This document shows positions 47,680 through 56,981 of a DNA stretch of 64,000 nt, one piece after another (the first letter of the stretch is position 1; each line of letters starts with the position of its first letter). Source of the stretch: Desulfotalea sp. (lineage in GTDB: Bacteria > Desulfobacterota > Desulfobulbia > Desulfobulbales > Desulfocapsaceae); NCBI GenBank assembly GCA_002733995.1, contig NVXR01000005.1, positions 1 through 64,000 on the forward strand. The letters run 5' to 3'. A program made the translations under genes and the position numbers. Below the pieces are notes generated by a model. It made no database searches. It saw only the letters and a program-made list of their open reading frames with translations, and had not been told where the DNA came from.

Positions 47680-48588
47680 CTATCTATGCCAGTGTTCAAG
47701 CATGTAATGAGCATCATCTTCTAGGGTGGTGAGGGTTTTGGGGCAGTTTAATAGTTTTTCACACAGTTCACATTTCCTGTAGGTTACAATCTCCCGCGAA
47801 GGCAGCCCGGAGTAGGAGGCAATAGCGGATAATCCAAGATTACGAATACAGGTAAAAAGTGGATTCTGATCACTTTTATTGAAAAGACTTTGTGGAGACT
47901 CCTGTTGGATGTTGCCGAGAAGAAAAATGTTTGTTTCGCTGAAGTGACTGCCGGCATCACAGCAGGCAAACATGTTAAAATCCGGTGCAAGGTAGCAGTT
48001 CATCGAACATCTATTATCTTGGTAATCGGTAAATAAATCCTTTTTAAGGTGGTCCGAGGCCCGGCCTGAATAGATAAGGGGTTCTGGAAAGAATTTAAGA
48101 GAATTATCCCTTAAAAAGGTTTCATACGTTTCATCTTCTGTTGAAAAATCTGTCACAAAGGAGACGAAATAATCTATTCCAACGGCGAGACATCCATAGG
48201 CGGCATTACGCACGTTGGTCAGTGGCACATGCTCTCCATGCCAACGGCTGTAGCTTAAGCGTAGTTGCTGGATCCCAGCGTCTTTGAGGGCTTCTAGATG
48301 CGCCTTGGTCGCTGTGCTGTCTTTTGCCCAAAAAGAATTGGTAACTACTCGGGTATAGATGTTAAGAACCCTGCATTGCTTGAGGAGTTCGAGTAAATCG
48401 TCGAAGTAGAGCGTTGGTTCACCGGCGGTAAAACTGATACCGGTAACACCCGCTGCTGCGAGTTTGATAATACTACTTTTGGCCTCTTCAAGGTCCATTT
48501 TCGTTGTTACAGGTTCTTCGCCGACCGCGACACAGTGACTGCACTTGATGTTGCAGCGCGTTGAGTATCCAAAGGCAATATTTCTCAT
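47680..48588 (-). CDS. Radical SAM/SPASM-like protein of unknown substrate
   Basis: This 302-residue protein has the radical SAM cluster motif CNIKCSHC (C12, C16, C19), GEPTLYFDDL for SAM binding and a Cys-rich C-terminus (RCSMNCYLAPDFNMFACCD and CELCEKLLNC) suggesting one or two extra Fe-S clusters, as in SPASM proteins that modify peptides or proteins. There is no peptide-precursor gene nearby that I can identify. It overlaps the end of hrpB by four bases (ATGA), so translation is coupled. It is not the AmmeMemo partner (AmrS); its sequence and length differ. Confidence 0.8.
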   Translation of the reverse strand: MRNIAFGYSTRCNIKCSHCVAVGEEPVTTKMDLEEAKSSIIKLAAAGVTGISFTAGEPTLYFDDLLELLKQCRVLNIYTRVVTNSFWAKDSTATKAHLEALKDAGIQQLRLSYSRWHGEHVPLTNVRNAAYGCLAVGIDYFVSFVTDFSTEDETYETFLRDNSLKFFPEPLIYSGRASDHLKKDLFTDYQDNRCSMNCYLAPDFNMFACCDAGSHFSETNIFLLGNIQQESPQSLFNKSDQNPLFTCIRNLGLSAIASYSGLPSREIVTYRKCELCEKLLNCPKTLTTLEDDAHYMLEHWHR

Positions 48589-51104
48589 TTTGATTTTTTG
48601 CTATTTCTCTTGATTGTTTTTGTTGCTCCGGCGCCAGCAGGATCATCGGGCCAGAAATGTTTAGGGTATCTGCCTTTAAGGTCTTTTTTCACCTCATGGT
48701 AACTGTTTTGCCAAAAACTTTTAAGGTCTGATGTCACCTGAATTGGTCGCCTGGCAGGGGATAGCAGATGGAGTAGAAGTGTTATTCTGCCACCACAAAT
48801 TGTAGGGGTTTCGCTAAGACCAAAAAGCTCCTGCACGCGAACAGCAAGGACGGGTTGACTTCCCTCTGTATAGTTAATGGTAATATTAGATCCACTTGGC
48901 ACCAGAAAATGTTCAGGGGCATCTCGTTTTAGTTTCTGTTGAAGTTTGTAGTCTAGCTGTGCCATTAATATATTATAGAGGTTTAGCTTTTGCAGCTGGC
49001 CGCTGTTACGCATTCCATGGATGTAAGGTGTTAGCCAGCTAAGGTTTTTTGCAAGAGTCGTGGTGCTGAGATCAGGCCATGGCGTCTCTTGCTGTAGGGT
49101 CAATAAAATATCCACGCGAGCTTGTAGTTGCAGAACCTTTTTGTTCAAATCCAAAAGATGCAGGCCCGTTTGGGTAATGCCTTCGAGGAGAGCGGCTGTT
49201 ACGCGTTCGTCACCCAGATTATGGAGCTGTTGTTCTTGGAGGTTAATTACCCCGATAGAATGCCTGATGATGGCCTCGACCTTACCTTTTTCAGGGTTCC
49301 AGTATACATGTTCCTGGACTTGAATAAGGGTGGGGTGGTTGTCCCGTAGCGTTTGCAGGTCCACCGGTTCTGCGAGGTATATACGTCCTTGTTTCTGCCC
49401 CGCATCCATGTTTGCAACCACAAGATATTCACTGTGATTTAAAGGATCAGACGGGTTGAGTCGGACAATACGTCCATTTGCAAGGAGGTATTTGCCGAAC
49501 TGGTTGGCTAACCTTTTGGCGATTCTATCGGGATATGCCGAAATTAACAGAGAGGCGATAGAAAAACTGCTCGGAGTTAAGGTTGTGTTCTTGAGTGAGT
49601 GTCTGAATATTTTTGCTGTTTGCTCGACCCGCCGCAACAGATCGGCGTTGGCAGGTTTTTTGTAACTCGTTTGCGACCGTCCTTGGCGAAAGGTTTGGAG
49701 TAGCTCAAGCCGGAGACTCAATTCGACCGATGGTTCATGCCGGTAATCGATAATATCTCTTTCGGTGAGTAGCGCGCAGATATCGGCCCCTTCATGGATT
49801 CTACCCAGTTGTTCAGATTGAATAAGAAGATGTCCCAGGCGGGGATGTAGTGGCAGGGTTGCGAGTTTTTTCCCCAGCGGGGTCAACTCTTGTGCCTTGC
49901 CGATGGCCCCGAGAGCGCTAAGAAGTGTCGTTCCATTCTGGTAACTGGAGGCCCTTGGTGGATCGAGCCAGGCGAGTTCGTCGGGGCCTGTTACGCCCCA
50001 GAGCATGAGTTCTAGTGCCAGGCTTGATAAATCACTGTTTACTATCTCCGGTGGTTGAAAAGGAGGCAGGCTGTGGTGGGTATTTTTGTCCCAGAGTCTG
50101 AGACAATAGCCGGGGCCAAGTCTGCCGGCTCTACCCGCTCTTTGGTCCGCACCACTTTTTGAGACTCTGATTGTCTGTAGGGTGGTGAGGCCGTTGGCCG
50201 GGTTGAAGTAAGGACGTTTTGACCAGCCGCTGTCGACAACATTTGCAATGCCTTGAATGGTTAAACTTGTTTCGGCAATTGATGTTGCTAGAACAACGCG
50301 TCGGCCCTGTTGATCACCGGGGTAGAGAATTGCGTTTTGTTGCCCTTGAGAGAGGTTGCCGTAAAGCGGTTGAATTGAAATGTTTCGACATTCACTATAG
50401 TTTTTAAGGAGCTTCTCCGTGGCAACGATATCACCAACTCCTGGCAGGAACACGAGTATGTCGCCGACCTGTTCCCTGAGTACTTTTACTACAGCCAAAG
50501 ACACCGAGTTAGCAATTCTGGCAGCGGGGAGTGGTTGCTGGTACTCAACACGTACTTCGTAACATTTGCCTGTAGCTGTAACTATAGGTGCGCCCCCTAA
50601 GAGACAGGAAATCGGCTCTGCATCAAGAGTGGCAGACATCACAAGAATTTTAAGATTATCATTAATCTGACAGAGGTCGAGACAAAGAGCGAGTGCTAGG
50701 TCGGCATGAATTGAACGTTCGTGGAATTCATCAAAAATGATAAGACCAACATCTTCGAGTTCTGGATCACTTTGAAGTCTTCGGGTGAGAATTCCTTCGG
50801 TTATTACTTCAATCTTTGTCTTGGTACTTGTAAGCCTGTCCTGGCGAATATGATAACCAACCGTTTCTCCTGGCTCCTCGTGCAGTAGGCTGGCCATGCG
50901 GAAACAGGCCGCTCTTGCGGCAATACGACGGGGTTGGAGAATGATGATCTTTCTGTTCTGGAGCCACTTTGCATTGAGAAGTGCCAGGGGGACAATGGTT
51001 GTTTTACCTGATCCCGGAGGTGCAGTAAGCACAGTATGCCCCTGTGCAAGCGCTTCTTTGAGCTGGGGGAGAGACCGAGTGATAGGGAGTTTGGGAATGT
51101 CCAT
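48585..51104 (-). CDS. hrpB: ATP-dependent helicase HrpB
   Basis: This protein of about 839 residues belongs to the DExH/DEAH superfamily 2. It has TAPPGSGKTT (P-loop), the DEFH Walker B box in IFDEFHERS, MSATLDAE (motif III) and QRAGRAGRLGPG (motif VI), followed by a helicase-associated domain and a long HrpB-type C-terminal region. RNA remodelling is the likely role. I start at the ATG (MDIPKLPITRS); an in-frame TTG 13 codons earlier is possible. Neither has a good ribosome site. It is the upstream partner of the radical SAM gene. Confidence 0.93.
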   Translation of the reverse strand: MDIPKLPITRSLPQLKEALAQGHTVLTAPPGSGKTTIVPLALLNAKWLQNRKIIILQPRRIAARAACFRMASLLHEEPGETVGYHIRQDRLTSTKTKIEVITEGILTRRLQSDPELEDVGLIIFDEFHERSIHADLALALCLDLCQINDNLKILVMSATLDAEPISCLLGGAPIVTATGKCYEVRVEYQQPLPAARIANSVSLAVVKVLREQVGDILVFLPGVGDIVATEKLLKNYSECRNISIQPLYGNLSQGQQNAILYPGDQQGRRVVLATSIAETSLTIQGIANVVDSGWSKRPYFNPANGLTTLQTIRVSKSGADQRAGRAGRLGPGYCLRLWDKNTHHSLPPFQPPEIVNSDLSSLALELMLWGVTGPDELAWLDPPRASSYQNGTTLLSALGAIGKAQELTPLGKKLATLPLHPRLGHLLIQSEQLGRIHEGADICALLTERDIIDYRHEPSVELSLRLELLQTFRQGRSQTSYKKPANADLLRRVEQTAKIFRHSLKNTTLTPSSFSIASLLISAYPDRIAKRLANQFGKYLLANGRIVRLNPSDPLNHSEYLVVANMDAGQKQGRIYLAEPVDLQTLRDNHPTLIQVQEHVYWNPEKGKVEAIIRHSIGVINLQEQQLHNLGDERVTAALLEGITQTGLHLLDLNKKVLQLQARVDILLTLQQETPWPDLSTTTLAKNLSWLTPYIHGMRNSGQLQKLNLYNILMAQLDYKLQQKLKRDAPEHFLVPSGSNITINYTEGSQPVLAVRVQELFGLSETPTICGGRITLLLHLLSPARRPIQVTSDLKSFWQNSYHEVKKDLKGRYPKHFWPDDPAGAGATKTIKRNSKKSK

Positions 51105-51438
51105 GGGTGTATGCTTGAGATGTTCTTTGCAGGTATATGCCAAAAGATCATTACCTTACTTTTGTGTTTTTCACAAGATAAGCCTTGGAGGGCGCAGACT
51201 GTTGTGGTGAGAAGGGAGGGACGGTCGTGCCGTTCAATTTGTATCTTAGCAGGGGAAACGACCAAGTAACATTACAGTTTGGTTGTGGAATCAATATTAC
51301 TGATACATTGTAAGGTGATGGCTATTCAGGGAAAAGCAATATGCTATAAAGGTTGCCAGTCTTTTGTTGCTGTCTGTGGCTTGTGATTAAGTGGGAATGA
51401 TTATGTTTCTGTACTAGGAGTATGAGAAAACTAAAACA
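51105..51438. other. Region between hrpB and a small membrane ORF
   Basis: About 330 bases with short overlapping frames on both strands, none convincing. Promoters of hrpB (minus) and the small plus-strand ORF probably lie here. Nothing else was seen. Confidence 0.3.
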
Positions 51439-51618
51439 ATGGATATAGATATGGAACACGATACAATGATATTAATGTGCCTGACTGCCACTGCATTTTG
51501 CTGGTGGCTTGCCCTGAGAGTGCGGGAAGAAATGCATTCTGCCAGAGAGCTTATTCGTCAAGAAAAGGATAGTGTGGACAGGGCCGAGAGGGTAAGAATT
51601 TTGACCAACAGGCGCTAA
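51439..51618 (+). CDS. Possible small membrane protein
   Basis: A 59-residue open frame begins MDIDMEHDTM, followed by one hydrophobic segment (about residues 10-28) containing two tryptophans, then a charged basic/acidic tail ending NRR. The single-TM plus coiled tail pattern is typical of small membrane proteins. No good ribosome site precedes this ATG; an AGGAG site upstream serves an ATG in another frame that stops after eight codons. It is below common gene-caller size limits. Confidence 0.35.
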   Translation: MDIDMEHDTMILMCLTATAFCWWLALRVREEMHSARELIRQEKDSVDRAERVRILTNRR

Positions 51619-51657
51619 AATCTTTCAACAGAGGCTTGAAAAGCGGCAAACAGAAGC

Positions 51658-51731
51658 TGGCTGGGGGACAAGGATTCGAACCTTGATAGATGGAGTCAGA
51701 GTCCACAGTCTTGCCGTTAGACCATCCCCCA
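51658..51731 (-). tRNA. tRNA-Gln (anticodon CUG)
   Basis: The minus strand folds into a complete cloverleaf: acceptor TGGGGGA/TCCCCCA, D stem GTCT/AGAC, anticodon stem GTGGA/TCCAT with loop CTCTGAC (anticodon CUG, bases 51697-51699), T arm CAAGG-TTCGAAT-CCTTG, discriminator G and encoded CCA. It reads CAG codons. Confidence 0.95.
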
Positions 51732-51943
51732 GCGCATCTGAGCCGTTTTTATAATGTAAAACAAAGGGTGTGTCAAGATCGTTTTATTGCTATCTCGTCA
51801 GCGGACTCTCAAATAGCGGTTAAATCATCGTCTATAAGGGTACATCGCGGCTGCAAATTCGTTTGTTTTTGGCCTCGAAAAATAGGATTGTTACCTTCGA
51901 AGACCGCAAAATATGAGGTTGGATTACTGTTGGCGTTATGTTT

Positions 51944-52747
51944 TTATTGTATAATAACGCCAGCATAACCCACGACTTGTTTTGTGTCCAAAGAGATATC
52001 CCCCGAGTCCATGTAGTCCACAAGGGTCGCCGTCCTGGCGCCCATTTTCAGGCAGAGCAGAAGAGTGATGACAACCGGAATAACTCCACACATTGATATG
52101 TTGTTTTTCTGTACTGTTGTGTAGAGCGTACATGGGTCCATTGCCTCTATGGCATTTAGGGCAAGTTTGTCTTTTGCTTGTGACACTGACCTTGATTCAA
52201 AGTGATTCATATCTGTAGAGGCAAGAATAAGGACTGTACTGTGGTATGCTGAGATGCTGCGGTATAAAGATTCTGCAATTTCCTCACAGCGGGCGTATGA
52301 CAGTTGGCCTAAGGTGAGTGGGACGATTGTCAGCATGTCTTGCAGCACCTGAAGAAAAGGAAGTTGCACTTCTAGGCTATGTTCAAGGGTATGGGCAGTT
52401 TCGTCTATGACAATGTTTTTATTTTGTTGGCTGATAAGACGGATGAGTTCGCTGTTTGTAGTAACCTCCCCTAGAGGAGTCGACCAGTCTTGTTGGGAGA
52501 GTGAGGCAGGGCTGCCTTGGCCTGTGTGGTTTGGGCCAAGAAGTAAGACTGTTTCAGGTATGCAGACACTGTTTATCGTTTTTGCTGCAAGCCCGCCAGA
52601 GTAGACATAACCGGCGTGGGGCGCAATGATAGCAAAGGCCTCAACAGGGGTCTTCTGCTCAGGCTGCTTGAAATAATCCACTACTGCCGCTTTGAGTTTG
52701 TTTTTGTCTGCTGGATAAAACCGGCCAGCTACAACGGGATCTCTCAT
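51944..52747 (-). CDS. amrB: AmmeMemoRadiSam system protein B (Memo family)
   Basis: This 267-residue Memo-like protein has the class III extradiol dioxygenase-like fold: MRDPVVAGRFYPAD start, IAPHAGYVYSGG, LLGPNHTGQG and EHSLEVQLPFL, which hold the metal-site histidines in the family. The chemistry is not settled; it is normally encoded beside AMMECR1 and a radical SAM partner, but neither is in this window. No good ribosome site was seen. It follows cysS on the same strand after a strong hairpin. Confidence 0.92.
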   Translation of the reverse strand: MRDPVVAGRFYPADKNKLKAAVVDYFKQPEQKTPVEAFAIIAPHAGYVYSGGLAAKTINSVCIPETVLLLGPNHTGQGSPASLSQQDWSTPLGEVTTNSELIRLISQQNKNIVIDETAHTLEHSLEVQLPFLQVLQDMLTIVPLTLGQLSYARCEEIAESLYRSISAYHSTVLILASTDMNHFESRSVSQAKDKLALNAIEAMDPCTLYTTVQKNNISMCGVIPVVITLLLCLKMGARTATLVDYMDSGDISLDTKQVVGYAGVIIQ

Positions 52748-52768
52748 GGTTTTTTTTATTGATGCTTT

Positions 52769-52808
52769 ACTTCAGATTTCCTAGCGTGGCCGTCAGGAAA
52801 TCTGAAGT
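52769..52808. repeat. 14-base perfect inverted repeat between cysS and amrB
   Basis: ACTTCAGATTTCCT (52769-52782) pairs with AGGAAATCTGAAGT (52795-52808) around a 12-base loop. The minus-strand transcript (cysS to amrB) would form this hairpin 22 bases before the amrB start, without a following U run. It may act as an attenuator, RNA processing site or protein-binding site. Confidence 0.7.
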
Positions 52809-52876
52809 GTGGTGTCATTAAGACTCTAAAGAAGCCAAGGGGGCTCTCCCCATTGAGTCATTTCAAGTTACCGTGG

Positions 52877-54349
52877 TTATTTCGATTTAACTACCCAACG
52901 AGTACCATCCGCACCGTCTTTAAGCTCAATGTTTTTAGCGAGAAGTTCATCTCTGATCTCATCACTCCTCGACCAGTTTTTATCGATTCGACATTGTTTT
53001 CTCTCGATGATGAGGGCCTCAATAGCGTCAGCGTCGATATCACAGTTTGTGAGCATATCTTGTTTTTTTGTCAGCAGATAGGTGCTTGCATCTTCACATA
53101 GCAGGCCCATAATTGCGGCAAGATTTTTCAAAATACTGGTGGTGGCTTTGAGTTTGTCTATATCTGTTGCAAGTGGTTTTTCAGAAAGTTTTGCACGTAT
53201 TTTATTTATGGTTTTTACTGTGTCAAAAAAGACTCCCTGGGCTTGGGCTGTGTTAAAGTCATTGTCCATTGCCTGTTGAAATCTTTCTTCTAGTGAGTCG
53301 ATTTTAAGGAGGTCACTTTCGCCAAATGCCGTTTCTGTGTCCTGACGTGTATTTGTTTTGTCCAGCTCGTTAATTGAGGCAACGCATTGGTACAATCTAT
53401 CCAAACCGGCAGTAGCGTCCTGCATGGCAGCTTCGGAAAAATCCAGGGGATTTCGGTAATGGGTAGAAAAAATGAAAAAACGCAGAACCTCTGGATGGTA
53501 GTTGTCTAAAATATCACGGATTGTTAAAAAATTACCGAGGGACTTGGACATTTTCTCATCCCGGATAGTAACAAAGCCATGGTGTATCCAACTTTTGACA
53601 AAGGGTTTGCCGTTTGCGCCCTCGCTTTGGGCTATCTCATTTTCATGGTGAGGAAAAATTAAATCCTGTCCGCCGCCGTGGATGTCAAATGTTTCGCCAA
53701 GATATTTTTTACTCATTGCAGAACATTCGATATGCCAGCCTGGTCTGCCGTCACCCCATGGGCTCTTCCACTTAGGCTCACCGGGTTTTGCTGCCTTCCA
53801 GAGGACAAAATCCATTGGATGCTTTTTTTGCTCATTAATAGAGATCCTTGCCCCGGCTTTCATATCCTCTATATTTCGTTTGGAGAGTTTGCCGTATTCA
53901 GGAAAGCTGTCAATTATATAATATACATCTCCACCTGCTTCGTATGCTTTACCGTTAGCGATGAGTTCACCTATCATGGTGATCATCTCGTCAATGTGCT
54001 CGGTGGCTCTCGGCTCGATGTCTGGCCGGGCAATTCCGAGCTTGTCCATATCTACATGGAATTCATTGATGAAGCGGTTTGCCAGTTCTTCGGAAGTGGT
54101 GTTTTGTTCATTGGCGCGGGCAATGATTTTGTCGTCAATATCTGTGAAATTACGGACAAAAGTCACCTTGTAATCCCTGTATTTTAGATATTTTACAATC
54201 ATGTCAAAAGCAAGTGATGAGCGCGCATGTCCTATGTGGCAGTAGTCGTAGGAGGTGATGCCGCAGACGTAAAGCTTGACATGGCCAGGTTCGATGGTCT
54301 GTAATATTTCTTTTTTTCCGCTGAGGGTATTATAGGTGCGTATAGTCAT
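52877..54349 (-). CDS. cysS: Cysteinyl-tRNA synthetase
   Basis: This 490-residue class I aminoacyl-tRNA synthetase has the zinc/substrate motif VCGITSYDYCHIGHARS with the HIGH signature, HGGGQDLIFPHHENE (zinc ligands) and the KMSKSLGN loop, then the DALR helical domain and the anticodon-binding C-terminus. Length is typical. A hairpin separates it from amrB downstream. Confidence 0.97.
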   Translation of the reverse strand: MTIRTYNTLSGKKEILQTIEPGHVKLYVCGITSYDYCHIGHARSSLAFDMIVKYLKYRDYKVTFVRNFTDIDDKIIARANEQNTTSEELANRFINEFHVDMDKLGIARPDIEPRATEHIDEMITMIGELIANGKAYEAGGDVYYIIDSFPEYGKLSKRNIEDMKAGARISINEQKKHPMDFVLWKAAKPGEPKWKSPWGDGRPGWHIECSAMSKKYLGETFDIHGGGQDLIFPHHENEIAQSEGANGKPFVKSWIHHGFVTIRDEKMSKSLGNFLTIRDILDNYHPEVLRFFIFSTHYRNPLDFSEAAMQDATAGLDRLYQCVASINELDKTNTRQDTETAFGESDLLKIDSLEERFQQAMDNDFNTAQAQGVFFDTVKTINKIRAKLSEKPLATDIDKLKATTSILKNLAAIMGLLCEDASTYLLTKKQDMLTNCDIDADAIEALIIERKQCRIDKNWSRSDEIRDELLAKNIELKDGADGTRWVVKSK

Positions 54350-54478
54350 TGTGATTTGAACTGGTTCTAGACAGTTGGGAGTTCTTGTATTAATTACATT
54401 GCTGTTACTAAGGCAAACAGAGAGATTGAGCTAAGCTGTACCCCTGTACCATAATCTTATTGTGAGGAAAAGACAACA

Positions 54479-56044
54479 ATGAGCCGTGAGGATAAACAAG
54501 GTATTAATTTGAAACAAACCATTGGTGTATGGTTACATCCTAAGGCTATAACAATGCTATTCTTAGGTTTTTCAGCCGGGATTCCCATTTTGTTGATTTT
54601 TTCGAGTCTTTCTGTCTGGCTGAGAGAGGCAGGGGTTGATCGTTCCGCCGTCACATATTTTAGTTGGGCTGCTTTGGGATACTCCTTTAAGTTTGTGTGG
54701 GCGCCATTGATTGATTTATTGCCGGTGCCCTTTTTGACATCTTTACTTGGTCGTAGAAGGGCATGGTTGCTGGTGTCGCAGTTTGGGGTAATAGTGGCAA
54801 TAGCGGCTATGGCCTTTGTTGATCCTGCGGTCCATACATCTCTTGTCGTCTTGGCCATTGCCGCCGTAGGTCTAGGCTTTTCTTCTGCTACCCAAGATAT
54901 TGTAATAGACGCCTATAGGATTGAGTGTGCCGATGCCCCATTGCAGGCAATGTTGGCCGCAATGTATATTTCTGGCTATCGTATCGGCATGATTGTAGCC
55001 GGTGCTGGTTCGTTATTCTTGGCAACCTACTTTGGCACCACCCGTGAACTGTATGTCTATGGGGCATGGCAGTCAACCTATCTCGTGATGGTGGCGGTGA
55101 TGTTTGTTGGGGTTGTGACAACGCTTATAATTGATGAGCCGACAGTGGATAGTAACGATCAGCGCCCGGAGTATACGGCTGAGGATTATGGCAGGATTGT
55201 GCTGATGTTTGTCTTATCTCTTTGCGGCTTTATTGTAACTTTTATTGTCTTAGGCGAACAACTTCAGTCTTTTAGAAGTGGTATCGACTCAATTCGATAT
55301 ATCCAAGGCCCTATTGGAGCATTTGTATTTGAAGTTATTCGCTTCCTTGTCTCCCTGACAACTGCAGTGGCAGTGGCTTGTATTGTGGTGCAGCTGGGGC
55401 TGGTGAATAAAAAGATGGCCTATGGGGCTTATGTCCTGCCGCTGGTTGACTTTTTTAACCGGTTTGGCGGGCGAACTGCCGTGGTATTCTTGTTGTTAAT
55501 TGGCTGTTATCGGTTTTCTGATATTGTTTTGGGTGTTGTCTCGAACGTGTTCTATGTTGATATGGGATTTTCGAAAAATGTCATAGGAGGAATAACTAAG
55601 ACCTTTGGGCTGGCTATGGTATTGGTTGGATGCTTTATAGGCGGATTGCTAACAATGCGTTATCGAGTACAGGATGTTCTCTTTCTTGGTGGTGTGCTTG
55701 CCGCGGCCACCAATCTTCTCTTTATGCTTCTTGCAAAAACAGGTGCTGATATATCGATGCTCACTGTTGTTATTGCGGCCGATAATTTGTCGGCAGGTAT
55801 TGCTACGACCGCATTTATTGCTTTTTTGTCAAGTTTGACAAATATTTCCTTTACGGCTGTTCAGTATGCACTTTTTAGTTCTCTTATGACTCTGTTTCCA
55901 AAGGTTATGGGGGGGTATTCCGGTTCAATGGTGTCAAGCATAGGTTATGAGAGTTTCTTTTTACTCACAGCAGTCATGGGCTTGCCGGCATTGATTTTGA
56001 TCTTGATTGTCCGGGGTGAAATCAATGGGACCGAGTCGGTGTAG
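54479..56044 (+). CDS. ampG: MFS transporter, AmpG muropeptide permease-like
   Basis: This 521-residue multi-spanning protein has about 12-14 hydrophobic segments. It has FLGFSAGIPILLIFSSLSVWLREAG near the N-terminus (in part listed), GYSFKFVWAPLIDLLP, LLGRRRAWLL and SSATQDIVIDAYR, the AmpG family pattern. AmpG imports GlcNAc-anhydroMurNAc peptides for peptidoglycan recycling. The match is convincing at the N-terminus; it is longer than E. coli AmpG (491). Other MFS roles are possible. It is a single gene divergent from cysS. Together with Mpl, NamZ and AmgK/MurU it fits a recycling pathway. Confidence 0.85.
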   Translation: MSREDKQGINLKQTIGVWLHPKAITMLFLGFSAGIPILLIFSSLSVWLREAGVDRSAVTYFSWAALGYSFKFVWAPLIDLLPVPFLTSLLGRRRAWLLVSQFGVIVAIAAMAFVDPAVHTSLVVLAIAAVGLGFSSATQDIVIDAYRIECADAPLQAMLAAMYISGYRIGMIVAGAGSLFLATYFGTTRELYVYGAWQSTYLVMVAVMFVGVVTTLIIDEPTVDSNDQRPEYTAEDYGRIVLMFVLSLCGFIVTFIVLGEQLQSFRSGIDSIRYIQGPIGAFVFEVIRFLVSLTTAVAVACIVVQLGLVNKKMAYGAYVLPLVDFFNRFGGRTAVVFLLLIGCYRFSDIVLGVVSNVFYVDMGFSKNVIGGITKTFGLAMVLVGCFIGGLLTMRYRVQDVLFLGGVLAAATNLLFMLLAKTGADISMLTVVIAADNLSAGIATTAFIAFLSSLTNISFTAVQYALFSSLMTLFPKVMGGYSGSMVSSIGYESFFLLTAVMGLPALILILIVRGEINGTESV

Positions 56045-56340
56045 AAATGTGATTGGTGGTTTATCGTTTAAAAACGGCGATGATAATAAAGTAAAAAGTG
56101 CACACCATTCACTAGGCTCTTCAGTGCCAGCTCAACTCCGGTAAATAATGGCTAAGCCGGGATACGTATTTGCACCAAATAATTGTTTAATTGGCGGGGC
56201 TGAGGGATAATGTTTCAACAGAACGAGGCCCTTGTCTGTGACGGTTTATAGATGATGTAAGTTCGCACAATTGGAATTTTAGAGCATACGGTACGACCGG
56301 TAAAGGCCGTAATAGATGTAGCCGGTAGGGTGCTGGATAG

Positions 56341-56901
56341 TTACAAACATACAGGCGTCGGATGTGACTTAAGGAAGACATGCATGGCATCAATAATCCA
56401 GTTTGACTGGAAGGATATACCCACTTGGTAGCCGGGGCTATCAATCTGTTTGTTGCACCACTCGACGAGCCCGGCTCCTGTTTTGAGGGTAACGGGAAAG
56501 GTGTCGTCAAAAGAGAATTGTATCACGGTATCATTGACGAGTGGCACGTTTGTCTGTAAACGCATCCCAACATTACTTACATCGAGGGTTTTCGCGTTTG
56601 CAGAAATCTGGTTAATAATCTTGCCTGATTTAATCGTTTTTAGTAATTGAACCTGTTTCGAAATCTCAACCCGTTGTGACTTACGCCTGTTCGTTGATGG
56701 TTGTTTATCTTGGTCTGTCTGCTTTGTTTTGCGCGCGTGTAGACAATACTGCAAGCAGTAGTGGTGGTCGTTTGAGGTGCAGTAAGATGTTATATGCTCA
56801 TCTAAAGGGATAAAGAGCCCACCTTTACAGACTTGACATTTTTTTAAATCAACCGACCAGAATGCGCAGGTTTTTAAGATTATTTTGCGGTCTGAACCCA
56901 T
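56341..56901 (-). CDS. PilZ domain protein with Cys-rich N-terminus
   Basis: This 186-residue protein has a PilZ domain in residues about 70-186: c-di-GMP motif RRKSQR (72-77) and DVSNVG (107-112) fit the RxxxR and D/N-x-S-x2-G signatures. The N-terminal part contains C12, C22, C25, C41, C49 and C53, a possible metal or Fe-S site. This Cys-rich N-terminal layout is one I associate with Deltaproteobacterial PilZ proteins. It lies 80 bases downstream of a sigma-54 activator on the same strand, so the two may be cotranscribed. The target of c-di-GMP binding is unknown. Confidence 0.85.
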   Translation of the reverse strand: MGSDRKIILKTCAFWSVDLKKCQVCKGGLFIPLDEHITSYCTSNDHHYCLQYCLHARKTKQTDQDKQPSTNRRKSQRVEISKQVQLLKTIKSGKIINQISANAKTLDVSNVGMRLQTNVPLVNDTVIQFSFDDTFPVTLKTGAGLVEWCNKQIDSPGYQVGISFQSNWIIDAMHVFLKSHPTPVCL

Positions 56902-56981
56902 AGCACCATTAAAGTGAATTTATAGTAATAGTAGACATCGTTTCTCTTTTAAGATTATGCAAAAAATGAACCTGAATGGTA

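Noticed and set aside
47523..47732. 69-residue plus-strand open frame after the small mpl-linked gene
   Set aside because: It runs into the radical SAM gene on the opposite strand, starts within the hairpin, and has no similarity.
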